From assembly GCF_003014755.1 (NCBI RefSeq), contig NZ_PYAW01000001.1, positions 1,302,001 to 1,366,000 on the forward strand: a stretch of DNA of 64,000 bases, given 5' to 3'. Below, piece by piece: positions 52,851 to 62,367 of this stretch. The DNA comes from Chitinophaga niastensis (GTDB taxonomy: Bacteria; Bacteroidota; Bacteroidia; Chitinophagales; Chitinophagaceae). Every line of letters begins with the position of its first letter. Positions within the stretch are counted from its first letter, which is position 1. The translations under genes were made by a program, and so were the position numbers. Below the pieces are notes generated by a model. That model saw nothing but the letters and a program-made list of their open reading frames with translations. It made no database searches and had not been told where the DNA came from.

Positions 52851-53681
52851 ATGTCCGACAAACGCCCATTAGATATAGTCGTCATCTCCGATGTACATTT
52901 GGGGATATACGGCTGTCACGCCAAAGAACTGATACAATATCTGGATAGTATTGACCCCCGCATCCTTATACTGAACGGAGATATTATCGATATCTGGCAG
53001 TTTAGCAAGCGATACTTCCCCAAGGCCCATACCAAAGTAATCCGGAAGATTTTGAAGATGATCGGCAAGGGTACCGAGGTATATTATCTCACGGGTAACC
53101 ACGACGAAGCCCTGCGCAAGTACGCCGGTTTTGAACTGGGAAACTTTACGATTGATAATAAACTGGTGCTGGAGGTAGATGGGAAGAAACATTGGTTTTT
53201 CCATGGAGATGTGTACGATGTGACCATGAAAAATTCCAAATGGCTGGCCAAACTGGGGGGTAAAGGGTATGATCTGCTCATTATTTTAAACAGATTGGTG
53301 AATAATGTGCTGGAAAGCTTTGGACGGGAGAAGATGTCTTTTTCCAAAAAGGTGAAGCAAGGGGTGAAGTCGGCGGTGAAGTTTATATCCGACTTTGAAC
53401 AAACCGTAGCGGAAATAGCGGTAGACAAGCAATTTGATGTAGTGTGCTGCGGACATATCCACCAGCCGCTGATCAAGGAAATGAAGGTGGGTGAAAAAAC
53501 GGTGACTTATTTAAACTCGGGCGATTGGGTGGAAAGCCTCACATCTCTCGAATATACTAATCAGCAATGGAGCCTATACCAACACCCTGTTACCAAAACA
53601 AAAATTGTACTGGCAGAAGATGATGACGATGCATCTCCCGACTGGGATGCTGCCAGAATTATTACTTTCCCTGGTTCCTGA
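52851..53681 (+). CDS. UDP-2,3-diacylglucosamine diphosphatase-like metallophosphoesterase
   Basis: 276 residues, calcineurin-type phosphoesterase. Metal motifs are SDVHLG (Asp14, His16), NGDIIDIW (Asp44), TGNHDEALRK (Asn83, His84) and GHIHQP near residue 203. Bacteroidota proteins of this type are usually annotated as LpxH-like lipid A enzymes that cleave UDP-2,3-diacylglucosamine. The length exceeds E. coli LpxH (240), and the C-terminus ends in an acidic tail (EDDDDASPD). The specific substrate remains inference. Confidence 0.85.
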   Translation: MSDKRPLDIVVISDVHLGIYGCHAKELIQYLDSIDPRILILNGDIIDIWQFSKRYFPKAHTKVIRKILKMIGKGTEVYYLTGNHDEALRKYAGFELGNFTIDNKLVLEVDGKKHWFFHGDVYDVTMKNSKWLAKLGGKGYDLLIILNRLVNNVLESFGREKMSFSKKVKQGVKSAVKFISDFEQTVAEIAVDKQFDVVCCGHIHQPLIKEMKVGEKTVTYLNSGDWVESLTSLEYTNQQWSLYQHPVTKTKIVLAEDDDDASPDWDAARIITFPGS

Positions 53682-53856
53682 GCCGCTATTTCCCTTTTTT
53701 GTATGTAATTAATTTGCATGTATTAATATTTTAATATTATTTTCACAAAATCATAACAAGCGCTTAATATTAAATTAAAGGTAGACTGTTAAGTTTGCCA
53801 GAGTAATAGTAAAGTGTGACGATATTGACACATTTGGAAATGAAGAAAAACAGCTG

Positions 53857-54258
53857 ATGAAAGTACTGAAGTTGCATCCTTTAATGACGATATCCCTGTT
53901 GCAAATGCAGATACAGCGTTTGCTCTTTTGCAATGTAGCTGTGTATGTACGCAGTTCCCTGGCAAATGCTTTTGATACGTTACAGGATGCCGGTTTTGAG
54001 CAGGAGGTGCTGATCGAATTTCCGATAGATGAAACGTTGAGCTTGCGTGAATTTGAGGAAGAGGTAGAAGAGCGCTTCAATTTTTCGCTGGAACTATGCA
54101 ACAAGGATAACAAACCGTTTATGAACAAGAGCCAGCACTTGTTTCAGATAGCCTGTCCGCCTACAGACAGGAAAGACGACCGTAATTATCAGCTGGATAT
54201 ATCACTCGATATGCTGATGAATAACAATCGTCAGTCGCCACAACAGAATATGTGGTAA
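53857..54258 (+). CDS. Uncharacterised protein, no recognised domain
   Basis: 133 residues, no signal peptide. The N-terminal third is hydrophobic (MTISLLQMQIQRLLFCNVAV), the middle acidic (IDETLSLREFEEEVEERFNF), and the C-terminus rich in Asn and Gln. I do not recognise a family. The start is uncertain: ATG 53857 follows a short ATG frame that stops at its doorstep, and MTISLLQ (residue 10) is an alternative. It stands alone, convergent with the YHS lipoprotein. Confidence 0.6.
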   Translation: MKVLKLHPLMTISLLQMQIQRLLFCNVAVYVRSSLANAFDTLQDAGFEQEVLIEFPIDETLSLREFEEEVEERFNFSLELCNKDNKPFMNKSQHLFQIACPPTDRKDDRNYQLDISLDMLMNNNRQSPQQNMW

Positions 54259-54298
54259 GTTGTTTGATGTATGTTTTCGTTTAACCGTTTAGGTTAGT

Positions 54299-54574
54299 CT
54301 ACTTTTTTAACTTCGCCATATACTTCTCCGGTGCTTTTGCGAACACTTCCTTACAGGTAACAGAGCAAAAGTGTAATGTATCTTTCTGGTACACTATCCA
54401 TTCTTTATAGCTGGTATCATACGGCATTCTGCATACAGGATCCGGTAATTTATCACTGACAGCGCCTACCGGAGTTTCCTTAACAACGGGCATTTCCTGC
54501 TTTTCTGCCGGCTTGCTAGCCTGGTTACAGGAAAGTATAAAGAGTGCGCTACATGCTATGAATATATGTTTCAT
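54299..54574 (-). CDS. YHS domain lipoprotein
   Basis: 91 residues from ATG 54574 (MKHIFIACSALFILSC); the frame runs 33 residues further upstream without a sensible sequence. The lipobox is LFILSC (Cys16). The mature part has a short Pro/Glu linker and a YHS domain, LPDPVCRMPYDTSYKEWIVY then FCSVTCKEVFAKAPEKY, with three cysteines that may bind copper or another metal. Such lipoproteins are probable envelope metal-handling proteins. Monocistronic; repeat B4 lies upstream. Confidence 0.88.
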   Translation of the reverse strand: MKHIFIACSALFILSCNQASKPAEKQEMPVVKETPVGAVSDKLPDPVCRMPYDTSYKEWIVYQKDTLHFCSVTCKEVFAKAPEKYMAKLKK

Positions 54575-54620
54575 GAAATTTTTGGGTGCAAAGTTAAGGC
54601 ATTGGGGGTAAAAGCGAATA

Positions 54621-54834
54621 AGAAGGCCTTCGGCCTTTGTCTTTTCTTTACCATGATTTTGATGATTAATCATGATTTTTCTGATTTCATTTCTTTCTAA
54701 TTAATACTCCATACTGATTTTATAAAAGGATATTATAAAACGATATAGATAATTTTAAAAAGAAAATAAAATCAGAAAAATCATTTAAATCAGTCTAATC
54801 ATGCTAAAGAAAAGACAAAGGCCGAAGGCCTTCT
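54621..54834. repeat. Nonamer inverted repeat, family B (B4)
   Basis: Both ends have the GAAGGCCTTCGGCCTTTGTC hairpin-tail unit and CTTTTCTTTA. Arm words are TGATTTTGA, TGATTAATC, TGATTTTTC and TGATTTCAT, with a near match to B1 through the AT-rich centre (GATATTATAAAACGATATAG). It lies between the M13 stop (14 bases away) and the YHS start. Confidence 0.9.
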
Positions 54835-54848
54835 AATCTATATAAATT

Positions 54849-56906
54849 TTACCAGATGACTACACGTTCAGCTTCCGGCAATACCATTTTACTACCGGGA
54901 GTACAACCCCATGCTGCCTGGAATTCCTGCAGGTGAGGGAGTGGTCCGTTAATACGGAATCTTGCCGGAGAGTGCGGATCTGTCTGGATCTGATTGCGCA
55001 GTGCAGCATCGGTGATGTTACCGTGCCATACCTGTGCCCAGCCCAGGAAGAAACGTTGCTGCCAGGTATATCCATCGATAGGTTTTGGTTCGCCTTTACC
55101 TGCGAAAGATTTAACGAGTGCATGATAGGCCAGTGTTAAACCACCCAGATCAGCCACGTTTTCACCAATAGTGAGTGCACCATTGATTTTGAAACCAGGA
55201 AGTGCTTCCAGGGTACTGAAGTAATCGATGTAACGTTTGGTGAGCTTATCGAAGTTTGCGCGATCGGCTTTGGTCCACCAGTTTTTCAGGTTACCATCTG
55301 CATCGAACTGAGAACCCTGATCATCGAAGCCATGTGTGAATTCGTGACCAATTACAGCAATGATACCGCCGTAGTTGATAGCATCATCTGCATTAGGGTT
55401 GTAGAATGGTGGCTGGAGGATACCTGCAGGGAATACTACTTCGTTGTTTAACGGGTTGTAGTAGGCATTCACTGTTTGAGGTGTCATGCCCCATTCGGTT
55501 TTATCTACCGGTTTACCTATTTTATCAATATTTTCTTTGTGCTCATAGAGGCTGGCTGCTACTGCATTTTCCAGCAATTTGCCTTTTTCAATATTAATAG
55601 AAGAATAGTCTTTCCATTTGTTTGGATACCCGATCTTATAAGTAAAGGAAGCCAGTTTTTTGTGTGCCATTTGTTTGGTAGAATCGCCCATCCAGGTGAG
55701 CTTATCGATTCTTTCGCCATATACTTTACGCACGTTTTCGATCATCTCGGAAACTTTCTGCTTGCTGCTTTCCGGGAAGAATTTTTTTGCAAACAGTTTG
55801 CCCAGTGGCATACCCAGTTTACCATCGGTAGAACGGATAGCGCGTTCTGCACGGGTTTTCTGTGTTTTTTTACCGGTCATTACAGTGCCGAAGAAATGGA
55901 AATTTTCTACGTCAAATGATTTAGGTAAATAGCCGGCGAATTGGGTCAGCAACTGCCATTTGGTGTATGTTTTCAGTGTTTCCAGCGGAGTACCTTTCAG
56001 CAACGTGTTGGCATTAGTAAGGTATGGTTTGTTCTGGATGATGATAGTATCTGTTTTGATATCCTGTTTCTGTGCGAAAGCATCCCAGTCGAAATCAGGC
56101 GACAGTTTTTTCAGTTCAGAGAAAGCGGCTCTGTTGTAGTTTTTAACAGGATCACGCAGTTCTACATTTGACAACTGAATTTTAGCGAGTTTGGTTTCAA
56201 AATCGAGGATGGTTTTACCTGGTGTAGCATCCGGGAAACCGGCCAGGCTAAACATTTTATCTACGTGCGTAACAAATTCGCTGCGTACATTTTTAGTGGC
56301 AGAATCCTCTCTTTCGTAATAACTTTTTTCACCAAGACTCAGACCGCTCTGACCCTGGTACAGTACATTCATTTTGCTGTCTTTCGCATCTGCATCCGCA
56401 CCAAAACCGGTGAAGGAAGATACGCCTACCTTTTGCAGCTCACCGTTAACGCCGGCCCAATCAGCCAGTGTTTTGATGCCGTTGATCTTATCGAGGTAAG
56501 GTTGCAGTGGGGTAATACCGCGTTGTTCAACAGTAGCCGAATCAAGATAAGAGGTGTAGTAATCGGCGATCTGTTGTTCTTCAGTACCTTTTTTCAGCTC
56601 TTTTTTGCTGGTAATTTCAGCAATGATTCCTTTGAGGCGAACTTCTTTGTTTTCTTTGTCGAGGATGTTGAAAGCTCCCCAGCGGCTTTCAGTAGATGGG
56701 ATAGGGTTGTGCTTTTTCCAGTCGCCATTGACAAAATTGTCAAAGTCGTCGCAGGCTTTGTGAGCGGAGTCAATATCTTTCAGATTGAAGGCTGGTACCT
56801 TGCTCGTATCTGCCGCCGCCTGCTGCGAGGAACTGTTTGAATTGCAGGCTGCAAACGTAACCATGGCAGCCAGCAACGGTAGTTTTACCGCATTGGTTTT
56901 GTTCAT
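54849..56906 (-). CDS. M13 family zinc metallopeptidase (neprilysin/PepO-like)
   Basis: 685 residues, a lipoprotein by its lipobox VTFAAC (Cys20). The zinc site is HEFTH at 521-525 with the third ligand Glu582 in ENVADLGGL; NAYYNPLNNEVVFPAGILQP holds the substrate-binding NAYY-type motif, and PHSPARFRINGPL is the C-terminal family signature. It probably cleaves oligopeptides in the periplasm or at the surface. It is divergent from the small membrane protein at 57063. Confidence 0.95.
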   Translation of the reverse strand: MNKTNAVKLPLLAAMVTFAACNSNSSSQQAAADTSKVPAFNLKDIDSAHKACDDFDNFVNGDWKKHNPIPSTESRWGAFNILDKENKEVRLKGIIAEITSKKELKKGTEEQQIADYYTSYLDSATVEQRGITPLQPYLDKINGIKTLADWAGVNGELQKVGVSSFTGFGADADAKDSKMNVLYQGQSGLSLGEKSYYEREDSATKNVRSEFVTHVDKMFSLAGFPDATPGKTILDFETKLAKIQLSNVELRDPVKNYNRAAFSELKKLSPDFDWDAFAQKQDIKTDTIIIQNKPYLTNANTLLKGTPLETLKTYTKWQLLTQFAGYLPKSFDVENFHFFGTVMTGKKTQKTRAERAIRSTDGKLGMPLGKLFAKKFFPESSKQKVSEMIENVRKVYGERIDKLTWMGDSTKQMAHKKLASFTYKIGYPNKWKDYSSINIEKGKLLENAVAASLYEHKENIDKIGKPVDKTEWGMTPQTVNAYYNPLNNEVVFPAGILQPPFYNPNADDAINYGGIIAVIGHEFTHGFDDQGSQFDADGNLKNWWTKADRANFDKLTKRYIDYFSTLEALPGFKINGALTIGENVADLGGLTLAYHALVKSFAGKGEPKPIDGYTWQQRFFLGWAQVWHGNITDAALRNQIQTDPHSPARFRINGPLPHLQEFQAAWGCTPGSKMVLPEAERVVIW

Positions 56907-57062
56907 ATATAAAACAGGTTTAGTATTTAAAGTTATGGAAAACGGGTCATGTTGCGTAAAAGGTTTTTTATGAGCGGCAAGTTCAGCGACATCCCCCTTC
57001 TGATCAAATCCTTTAATCTCTAAATAATTAGGTAGGTTTGTGCTTCGTAAAACAACATATTG

Positions 57063-57566
57063 ATGAATTTCAGGTTTAAATTGTACAGGCTAATCACAGC
57101 ATTAGCCCTAGTGATATCAGGCGTCTTCACGTTTATAGGCTTATCAACGGTGTTGTTTATGGGGATAAACCTGATGGTGATAATATCTCTCATGGCCTGG
57201 GGAGCCTGTTTTATTCATAGCATTTTATCATTATATCTGCAACGTAGTATACTGGCACCCGCTATCCCGTTAAAAGAGAGTACGCCAGGCGGTATCCGTA
57301 TTATGGGTACTATTGTTATGGTATTTTCTATGTTGATGCTTTTTGTGGGATTACTGCTGGTGGCAGCAACGCCGGAAATGATTACAGAAGTAATCAAACA
57401 AATGCCGGCAGATCAACAAACTGTGATTAACCCAACCATACTCAAATCTATGGGGGCTATCTGTTTGTTGATAGGTATCGTGTTAACACTGAATGCTAAT
57501 TTATCTTTCCGCTTCCTGCGCCAATGGCAGCAGCAGCAACAGGAAGAGAACCATAAAGAAGAATAA
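57063..57566 (+). CDS. Small membrane protein, four helices, unknown function
   Basis: 167 residues from ATG 57063. Four hydrophobic segments are visible, at about 8-28, 31-55, 77-97 and 126-146, followed by a Gln/Glu-rich basic-acidic tail. I recognise no family. It is 12 bases upstream of the truncated haemoglobin gene and in line with rarA, so it is likely in that transcript. Confidence 0.75.
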   Translation: MNFRFKLYRLITALALVISGVFTFIGLSTVLFMGINLMVIISLMAWGACFIHSILSLYLQRSILAPAIPLKESTPGGIRIMGTIVMVFSMLMLFVGLLLVAATPEMITEVIKQMPADQQTVINPTILKSMGAICLLIGIVLTLNANLSFRFLRQWQQQQQEENHKEE

Positions 57567-57578
57567 AAATATCTGGTG

Positions 57579-58010
57579 ATGGAAAAGCAGGAGATTGCCA
57601 ACAGAAATGATATCGCCCTCCTGGTGGATAGTTTCTATGAGAAGGTAAAGGAAGATGAGCTGATCGGCTTTATTTTTAATGATGTAGCCAAAGTAGACTG
57701 GCCGCAGCATTTGCCAATAATGTATGACTTCTGGGAAAACCTTCTGCTGGATACCGGCAGCTATGGCCGAAATGCCATGGATCCGCACTTCCGGCTGAAC
57801 AAGCTGATACCTTTACAACCCGAATATTTTGACAGGTGGCTGCAGCTGTTTGAGGCTACTGTAGGTGAACATTTCACCGGTGAAAAAGCCACACTGGCGG
57901 TTACCCGCGCCAGGTCCATCAAGGGAATTATGGCGCTGAAAATGAATCAGATCAATCACCCTGGTCCTGATAAAAATATCCCGCTCGTTAACCCGGGCAA
58001 TGACCAGTAA
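57579..58010 (+). CDS. Group III truncated haemoglobin
   Basis: 143 residues from ATG 57579 (a GTG is one codon earlier). Residues match the haem pocket of Campylobacter Ctb: Tyr20 (B10) in DSFYEKV, His44 (E7) in WPQHLPIMYDFWE, proximal His70 (F8) in DPHFRLNKLIPL, and Trp87 (G8) in FDRWLQLF. It is a small cytoplasmic globin, probably for oxygen or nitric oxide chemistry. It sits between a membrane protein and rarA with short gaps. Confidence 0.92.
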   Translation: MEKQEIANRNDIALLVDSFYEKVKEDELIGFIFNDVAKVDWPQHLPIMYDFWENLLLDTGSYGRNAMDPHFRLNKLIPLQPEYFDRWLQLFEATVGEHFTGEKATLAVTRARSIKGIMALKMNQINHPGPDKNIPLVNPGNDQ

Positions 58011-58019
58011 ATTAATCAT

Positions 58020-59276
58020 ATGCAACCATTAGCAGAGCGGTTAAGACCGGTAACGTTAGATGAACTGGTGGGGCAGGAACATCTTACCGGTAAAGACAGT
58101 ATTTTACGAAAAGCGATAGAGAAGGGTATGATCCCTTCTATGATTTTGTGGGGGCCTCCCGGCGTTGGTAAAACCACCATTGCCAATATCATTGCGCATA
58201 CACTGCAGGTACCTTTTTACACCCTCAGTGCTATTTCGGCCGGTGTAAAAGAAGTACGGGAAGTGATAGAGATGGCGAGGCGTCAGCATCATGCGGTATT
58301 GTTTATAGATGAAATTCATCGTTTTAATAAATCACAACAGGATGCGTTGTTAGGCGCGGTTGAAAAAGGTATTATTACCCTGATAGGCGCTACCACAGAA
58401 AATCCTTCTTTTGAAGTGAATGCGGCGGTATTGTCGCGCAGCCAGGTATATGTATTGAAGCCACTTGGTAACGATGAGCTCATGCAGTTACTGCGGCAGG
58501 CAATGGAGCGGGATGAATGGCTACGCACCAAAAATATTGAATTAAAAGAAACAACTGCCCTGTTTAATATTTCCGGAGGAGATGCCCGTAAGTTGCTCAA
58601 CCTGTTTGAACTGGTAGTGACTACTTTACAGGAAGATCCTATTATGATCACTGATCAGAAAGTAATGGACATAGCCCAACAGCGTGTAGCCATTTACGAT
58701 AAAAGTGGTGAACAACATTATGATATCATTTCTGCTTTTATCAAATCCATTCGCGGGAGCGATCCCAATGCCGCTGTATACTGGCTGGCACGTATGATTG
58801 ATGGTGGGGAAGATGTGAAATTCATTGCACGCCGCCTGGTCATATTAGCTTCGGAAGATATTGGTAATGCCAATCCCAATGCATTATTACTGGCCACCAA
58901 TTGTTTTCAGGCAGTGAACCTGATCGGTTATCCGGAATCAAGAATTATTTTGTCGCAATGCGTTACTTACCTGGCTTCTTCTGCCAAGAGCAATGCATCT
59001 TATATGGCTATCAATACAGCACAGTCTATTGTAGCCCAAACCGGCGATCTTCCGGTACCTATGCATATCAGGAACGCCCCTACGAAAATGATGAAAGAAA
59101 TGGGATATAGCAAAGGATATGGATATGCGCATGATTATGAGAATAACTTTGTTATGCAGGAATTTTTACCGGATGCGATTAAAGGAACTAAATTGTACAA
59201 TCCGGGGAATAATCCGCGGGAAGATGAGCTGCGGCGGTATCTGAAGAATTTGTGGAAGGAGAAGTATAACTATTAA
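58020..59276 (+). CDS. rarA: Replication-associated recombination protein A (RarA/MgsA)
   Basis: 418 residues, AAA+ clamp-loader-like ATPase. It begins MQPLAERLRPVTLDELVGQE. Walker A is GPPGVGKT at 45-52, Walker B LFIDEIHRF (Asp97, Glu98), sensor 1 GATTENPSFEV, and the C-terminal tetramerisation domain includes ALLATNCFQAVNLIGYPE. It acts at stalled replication forks. It starts nine bases after the globin stop. Its own stop is followed at once by repeat B5. Confidence 0.96.
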   Translation: MQPLAERLRPVTLDELVGQEHLTGKDSILRKAIEKGMIPSMILWGPPGVGKTTIANIIAHTLQVPFYTLSAISAGVKEVREVIEMARRQHHAVLFIDEIHRFNKSQQDALLGAVEKGIITLIGATTENPSFEVNAAVLSRSQVYVLKPLGNDELMQLLRQAMERDEWLRTKNIELKETTALFNISGGDARKLLNLFELVVTTLQEDPIMITDQKVMDIAQQRVAIYDKSGEQHYDIISAFIKSIRGSDPNAAVYWLARMIDGGEDVKFIARRLVILASEDIGNANPNALLLATNCFQAVNLIGYPESRIILSQCVTYLASSAKSNASYMAINTAQSIVAQTGDLPVPMHIRNAPTKMMKEMGYSKGYGYAHDYENNFVMQEFLPDAIKGTKLYNPGNNPREDELRRYLKNLWKEKYNY

Positions 59277-59282
59277 GATTTT

Positions 59283-59463
59283 GTCTTTCCCAGGATTAGA
59301 CTGATTATGCTGATTACCCCGATTTTATTCTTTTGATTTTGAAAGATTAAAAAAGATTAGCGAAGATCGAAGCAGATATATTTGCTTTAATCTTCGCTAA
59401 TCTTTTTATAATCAGTAAAAAAATCAGGGTAATCAGCATAATCAGTCTAATCCTGAGAAAGAC
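59283..59463. repeat. Nonamer inverted repeat, family B (B5)
   Basis: Arm GTCTTTCCCAGGATTAGAC, then TGATTATGC, TGATTACCC and CGATTTTAT, with the reverse complement on the right. The centre repeats the B3 module GATTAGCGAAGAT / ATCTTCGCTAATC. It lies in the convergent rarA/pbpC gap, six bases from one stop codon and two from the other. Confidence 0.9.
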
Positions 59464-59465
59464 TT

Positions 59466-61862
59466 CTACTCGCGTTCTTTAGATAAAATTTCGAACGTCT
59501 GCTCTATCCTTTCTCCATTTTCATCTACTAATGTAATGGTATGTTTTCCGGGAGGCGGATGCAATGCCATTTGATGAAATTCAGCAGTAGTACCGATGAA
59601 ATTATTATCCAGGTGCCAGAAGATTTTTGTTGCGTTGTTGCGGTGAGTAGCTGTGAAAATGGTTTGCCCGGGTTTACCGTCGATTTCTACGGGAACGAAT
59701 ATACGCGCATTGGGACGCGGATAAATCAATTCCATAGGGGCTTTGTCCTGCCCCAAAGACGCCAGGCATTCCGGTTTGTAGGGCGGAAGTTGCTGATAAT
59801 AGTTTTTGCTGCGGTAATAATATTCCTGTGATGGTGGTAATACAAACCATGATTTATGCTGCATGAATTGTGGTGATTCGCAGCTCTCCGTTACGCGCCA
59901 CTGACCGGTTCTGTCCAGGTGGATTAACTGGTGATACGGACAAACGCCAGCCCTGATACCTGCTGCCGGAACATAAATAGAATCTTTTTCGTCGCACAGT
60001 TCACCCGCACGGAAGCCACTTTTACGGCATACTTCTATTTTTTTAAGTTGGGCATAAGGTGTGTTAAACCAGCTATTGGTATGCAGTAAACGAAATACAT
60101 CAAACAGAATGGGCGCCGCTGTAGCTACTCCTATCAGGCCGGGCCGGCCTTCGCCGTCGGCATTGCCCACCCATACGCCTACAATATATTGAGGTGTTAC
60201 ACCTATAGCCCATCCATCCCGGAAACCAAAGCTGGTACCTGTTTTCCAGGCTATACGCTGGGAAGATGAAAACTGCTGCCACAATAATTCTTCTCCGGGG
60301 CGCATCACTTCTGTCATTGCCTGGAAGGCATACCAGATAGCACCTGCGTCCAGCAGCCCTTCTTTGCTTAACCCATATTGAGAAGGCCGTTGAATATTGA
60401 GCTGATAGTTAGGCGGATGAATATCATCCATATCGTATTTCCCTTTGTATTGCTCCATATGTACCAGGGTACGGGCCATGCTGGCATACATGCCGCATAT
60501 GTCCCACAGCGTGGTTTCACCACCGCCCAGGATAAGCGAAAGACCGTAATGGTCGGCTGGTTTATTGAGTGTAGTGATGCCCATTTTTTGCAGCAGCGTA
60601 TGAAAGCGTTCATAGCGATATTGCTGCAGCATGCGTACTGCCGGTATGTTGAGTGATCGTGCCAGCGCACGGGAGGCGGGTACAGCGCCATCATAGCCGA
60701 GGTCAAAGTTTTGCGGCGAGTAGCCGGCAATCTGAGTGGGGATGTCTGGTATCAGTGTATTGGGCAGTATGAGGCCATCGTTCAGCATGGCGGCGTATAG
60801 GACAGGCTTTAGTGTACTGCCCGGACTTCTTCTCGCCTGGATAATATCTACGTGGCTTTCCAGCTCCGGATCTGAAGGCTTGTAAATGTTGCCTACATAA
60901 GCCAGGGTGTTACCAGTTTCCACGTCCAGTACCAGCACCGCCGCATTGTTGATACCGTTGGCTTTGTATGCACTGTTATATCTTTCTGCTATGGCGGCGG
61001 CGTTGCGTTGCAGATCTGCCACCACGGTAGTTTTGATGCGGGTGGGGCCATCTGATTTTTGTTGCTGGTAATCACGATGGAACAGGTCCAGTAAATGCGG
61101 TGCATCCTGTGGCAGCGGCAAAGGTTGATCTGGTAAGGGTTCCAGCCTGGCTAGCTGACAGGTAATGCTATCAATAACATGTTGACGATATAATCTATTG
61201 AGCAGCTGATTACGTTTAGTCATTAACGTTATCCTGTTACGGCCGGGGTGTACTAACGCCGGACTGTTAGGTAAAACGGCCAGTGCAGCCATTTCGCCCC
61301 AGGAAAGCTGATCTGCTTTGCGGCCGTAATACCGCCAGGAGGCGGCTTCCAGTCCTACCACGTTGCCACCAAACGGTGCATTGGCTGCATATAAGGCAAT
61401 GATCTTCTTTTTGGAAGCGGCAAATTCCAGGCGGGTAGCCAGTACCGCTTCTACCATCTTCTGCCATATATTGCGCGGCTGGTTGCGGGACAAACGGATC
61501 ACCTGCATAGTAAGGGTGCTGCCGCCACTCACCACTTTTTTGCCGCGTAGATTCTGATTGACAGCGCGACCAATTGCTACCGGGTCTATGCCCCAGTGGT
61601 AATAGAAACGCTTGTCTTCATATGCTACAATACATTTTTCAAATTTCTCCGGTACATGGGCACTGTATGGAAACCGCCACTGTCCATCGGGCGCAATGCT
61701 GGCGTTGAGTAAGTCGCCGTTACTATCTTCTAAAACAAAGGAAGTCGGACTGGTAAAGAGTTGTTTGGGCAAACAAAAATAATAGGCGATAACAACAACG
61801 CATAGTGCAGATAGCCACCATTTCTTTTTTATGCACCATTGCTTAAGTGTATATAGCTTCAT
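59466..61862 (-). CDS. pbpC: Penicillin-binding protein 1C
   Basis: 798 residues from ATG 61862 (MKLYTLKQWC). An N-terminal helix (about 15-31) precedes a GT51 glycosyltransferase domain with catalytic Glu82 in AYEDKRFYYHWGIDP. The transpeptidase domain has STLK (Ser349), SLN and KTGTSFGFRDGW, and a C-terminal BiPBP_C domain begins near 690. It is a class A-type wall enzyme. In many bacteria pbpC adjoins an alpha-2-macroglobulin gene, which is not seen here: the upstream 540 bases are non-coding and an alpha/beta hydrolase follows in the other direction. Confidence 0.94.
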   Translation of the reverse strand: MKLYTLKQWCIKKKWWLSALCVVVIAYYFCLPKQLFTSPTSFVLEDSNGDLLNASIAPDGQWRFPYSAHVPEKFEKCIVAYEDKRFYYHWGIDPVAIGRAVNQNLRGKKVVSGGSTLTMQVIRLSRNQPRNIWQKMVEAVLATRLEFAASKKKIIALYAANAPFGGNVVGLEAASWRYYGRKADQLSWGEMAALAVLPNSPALVHPGRNRITLMTKRNQLLNRLYRQHVIDSITCQLARLEPLPDQPLPLPQDAPHLLDLFHRDYQQQKSDGPTRIKTTVVADLQRNAAAIAERYNSAYKANGINNAAVLVLDVETGNTLAYVGNIYKPSDPELESHVDIIQARRSPGSTLKPVLYAAMLNDGLILPNTLIPDIPTQIAGYSPQNFDLGYDGAVPASRALARSLNIPAVRMLQQYRYERFHTLLQKMGITTLNKPADHYGLSLILGGGETTLWDICGMYASMARTLVHMEQYKGKYDMDDIHPPNYQLNIQRPSQYGLSKEGLLDAGAIWYAFQAMTEVMRPGEELLWQQFSSSQRIAWKTGTSFGFRDGWAIGVTPQYIVGVWVGNADGEGRPGLIGVATAAPILFDVFRLLHTNSWFNTPYAQLKKIEVCRKSGFRAGELCDEKDSIYVPAAGIRAGVCPYHQLIHLDRTGQWRVTESCESPQFMQHKSWFVLPPSQEYYYRSKNYYQQLPPYKPECLASLGQDKAPMELIYPRPNARIFVPVEIDGKPGQTIFTATHRNNATKIFWHLDNNFIGTTAEFHQMALHPPPGKHTITLVDENGERIEQTFEILSKERE

Positions 61863-62141
61863 CAGGGAGTTCGGGTAATTGAAATTGTATCCTTGCTGAT
61901 GATACAATTTAAGATAAAGATTGTGATTATTATGGGCTCAAAGATAGCGTTATCTTATTTACAGCTTATCAGCAAATCGTAATATATTATTGGGGGCTTA
62001 GTGGTAAAATATAATATGCTGTAGGCACATATTATGTAGTGCGGATTTTTGTGTAGAATGAAATAATTTCATAAACGTATATCTTTTTTGACTGATTTTT
62101 ATGAAATGGGAAACAGAAGATATTGATGATCAGTTAGATAT

Positions 62142-62168
62142 AATTGTGCCATCGGTGATGGCACAATT
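62142..62168. repeat. Perfect 12-base hairpin
   Basis: AATTGTGCCATC pairs with GATGGCACAATT around GGT. A modest T-rich stretch (CTTTTT) follows 20 bases on, so it may be a terminator or a protein-binding palindrome. It lies within the 39-residue frame, which argues against that frame being a gene. Confidence 0.6.
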
Positions 62169-62223
62169 TGGCATTGTTCGTTCATCTTTTTATCCCTATC
62201 TCCTTTATTCTAAAAAATAATTT

Positions 62224-62239
62224 TGTACCAATCAGTAAA
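62224..62239. promoter_or_regulatory. Operator-like site, copy 1
   Basis: TGTACCAATCAGTAAA matches 14 of 16 bases of the palindrome TGTACCAATTAGTACA found as its reverse complement at 62368. Such sites are typical of TetR-family repressors; none is encoded intact nearby. Confidence 0.5.
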
Positions 62240-62367
62240 GTATATATATTTACATCACAAACCACTCAAATGGCAAACAAAACAAGGGCGTCTTTGAGGA
62301 CAACAAGTAAAAATCTACAGTGCTTTAACCAGCCTGTAATATGAAATCTGATTTTTTTATCATATTA

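Noticed and set aside
62101..62220. Short frame of 39 codons with ATG before the hydrolase
   Set aside because: It contains a perfect 12-base hairpin in its middle, has no ribosome site and resembles nothing; likely chance.
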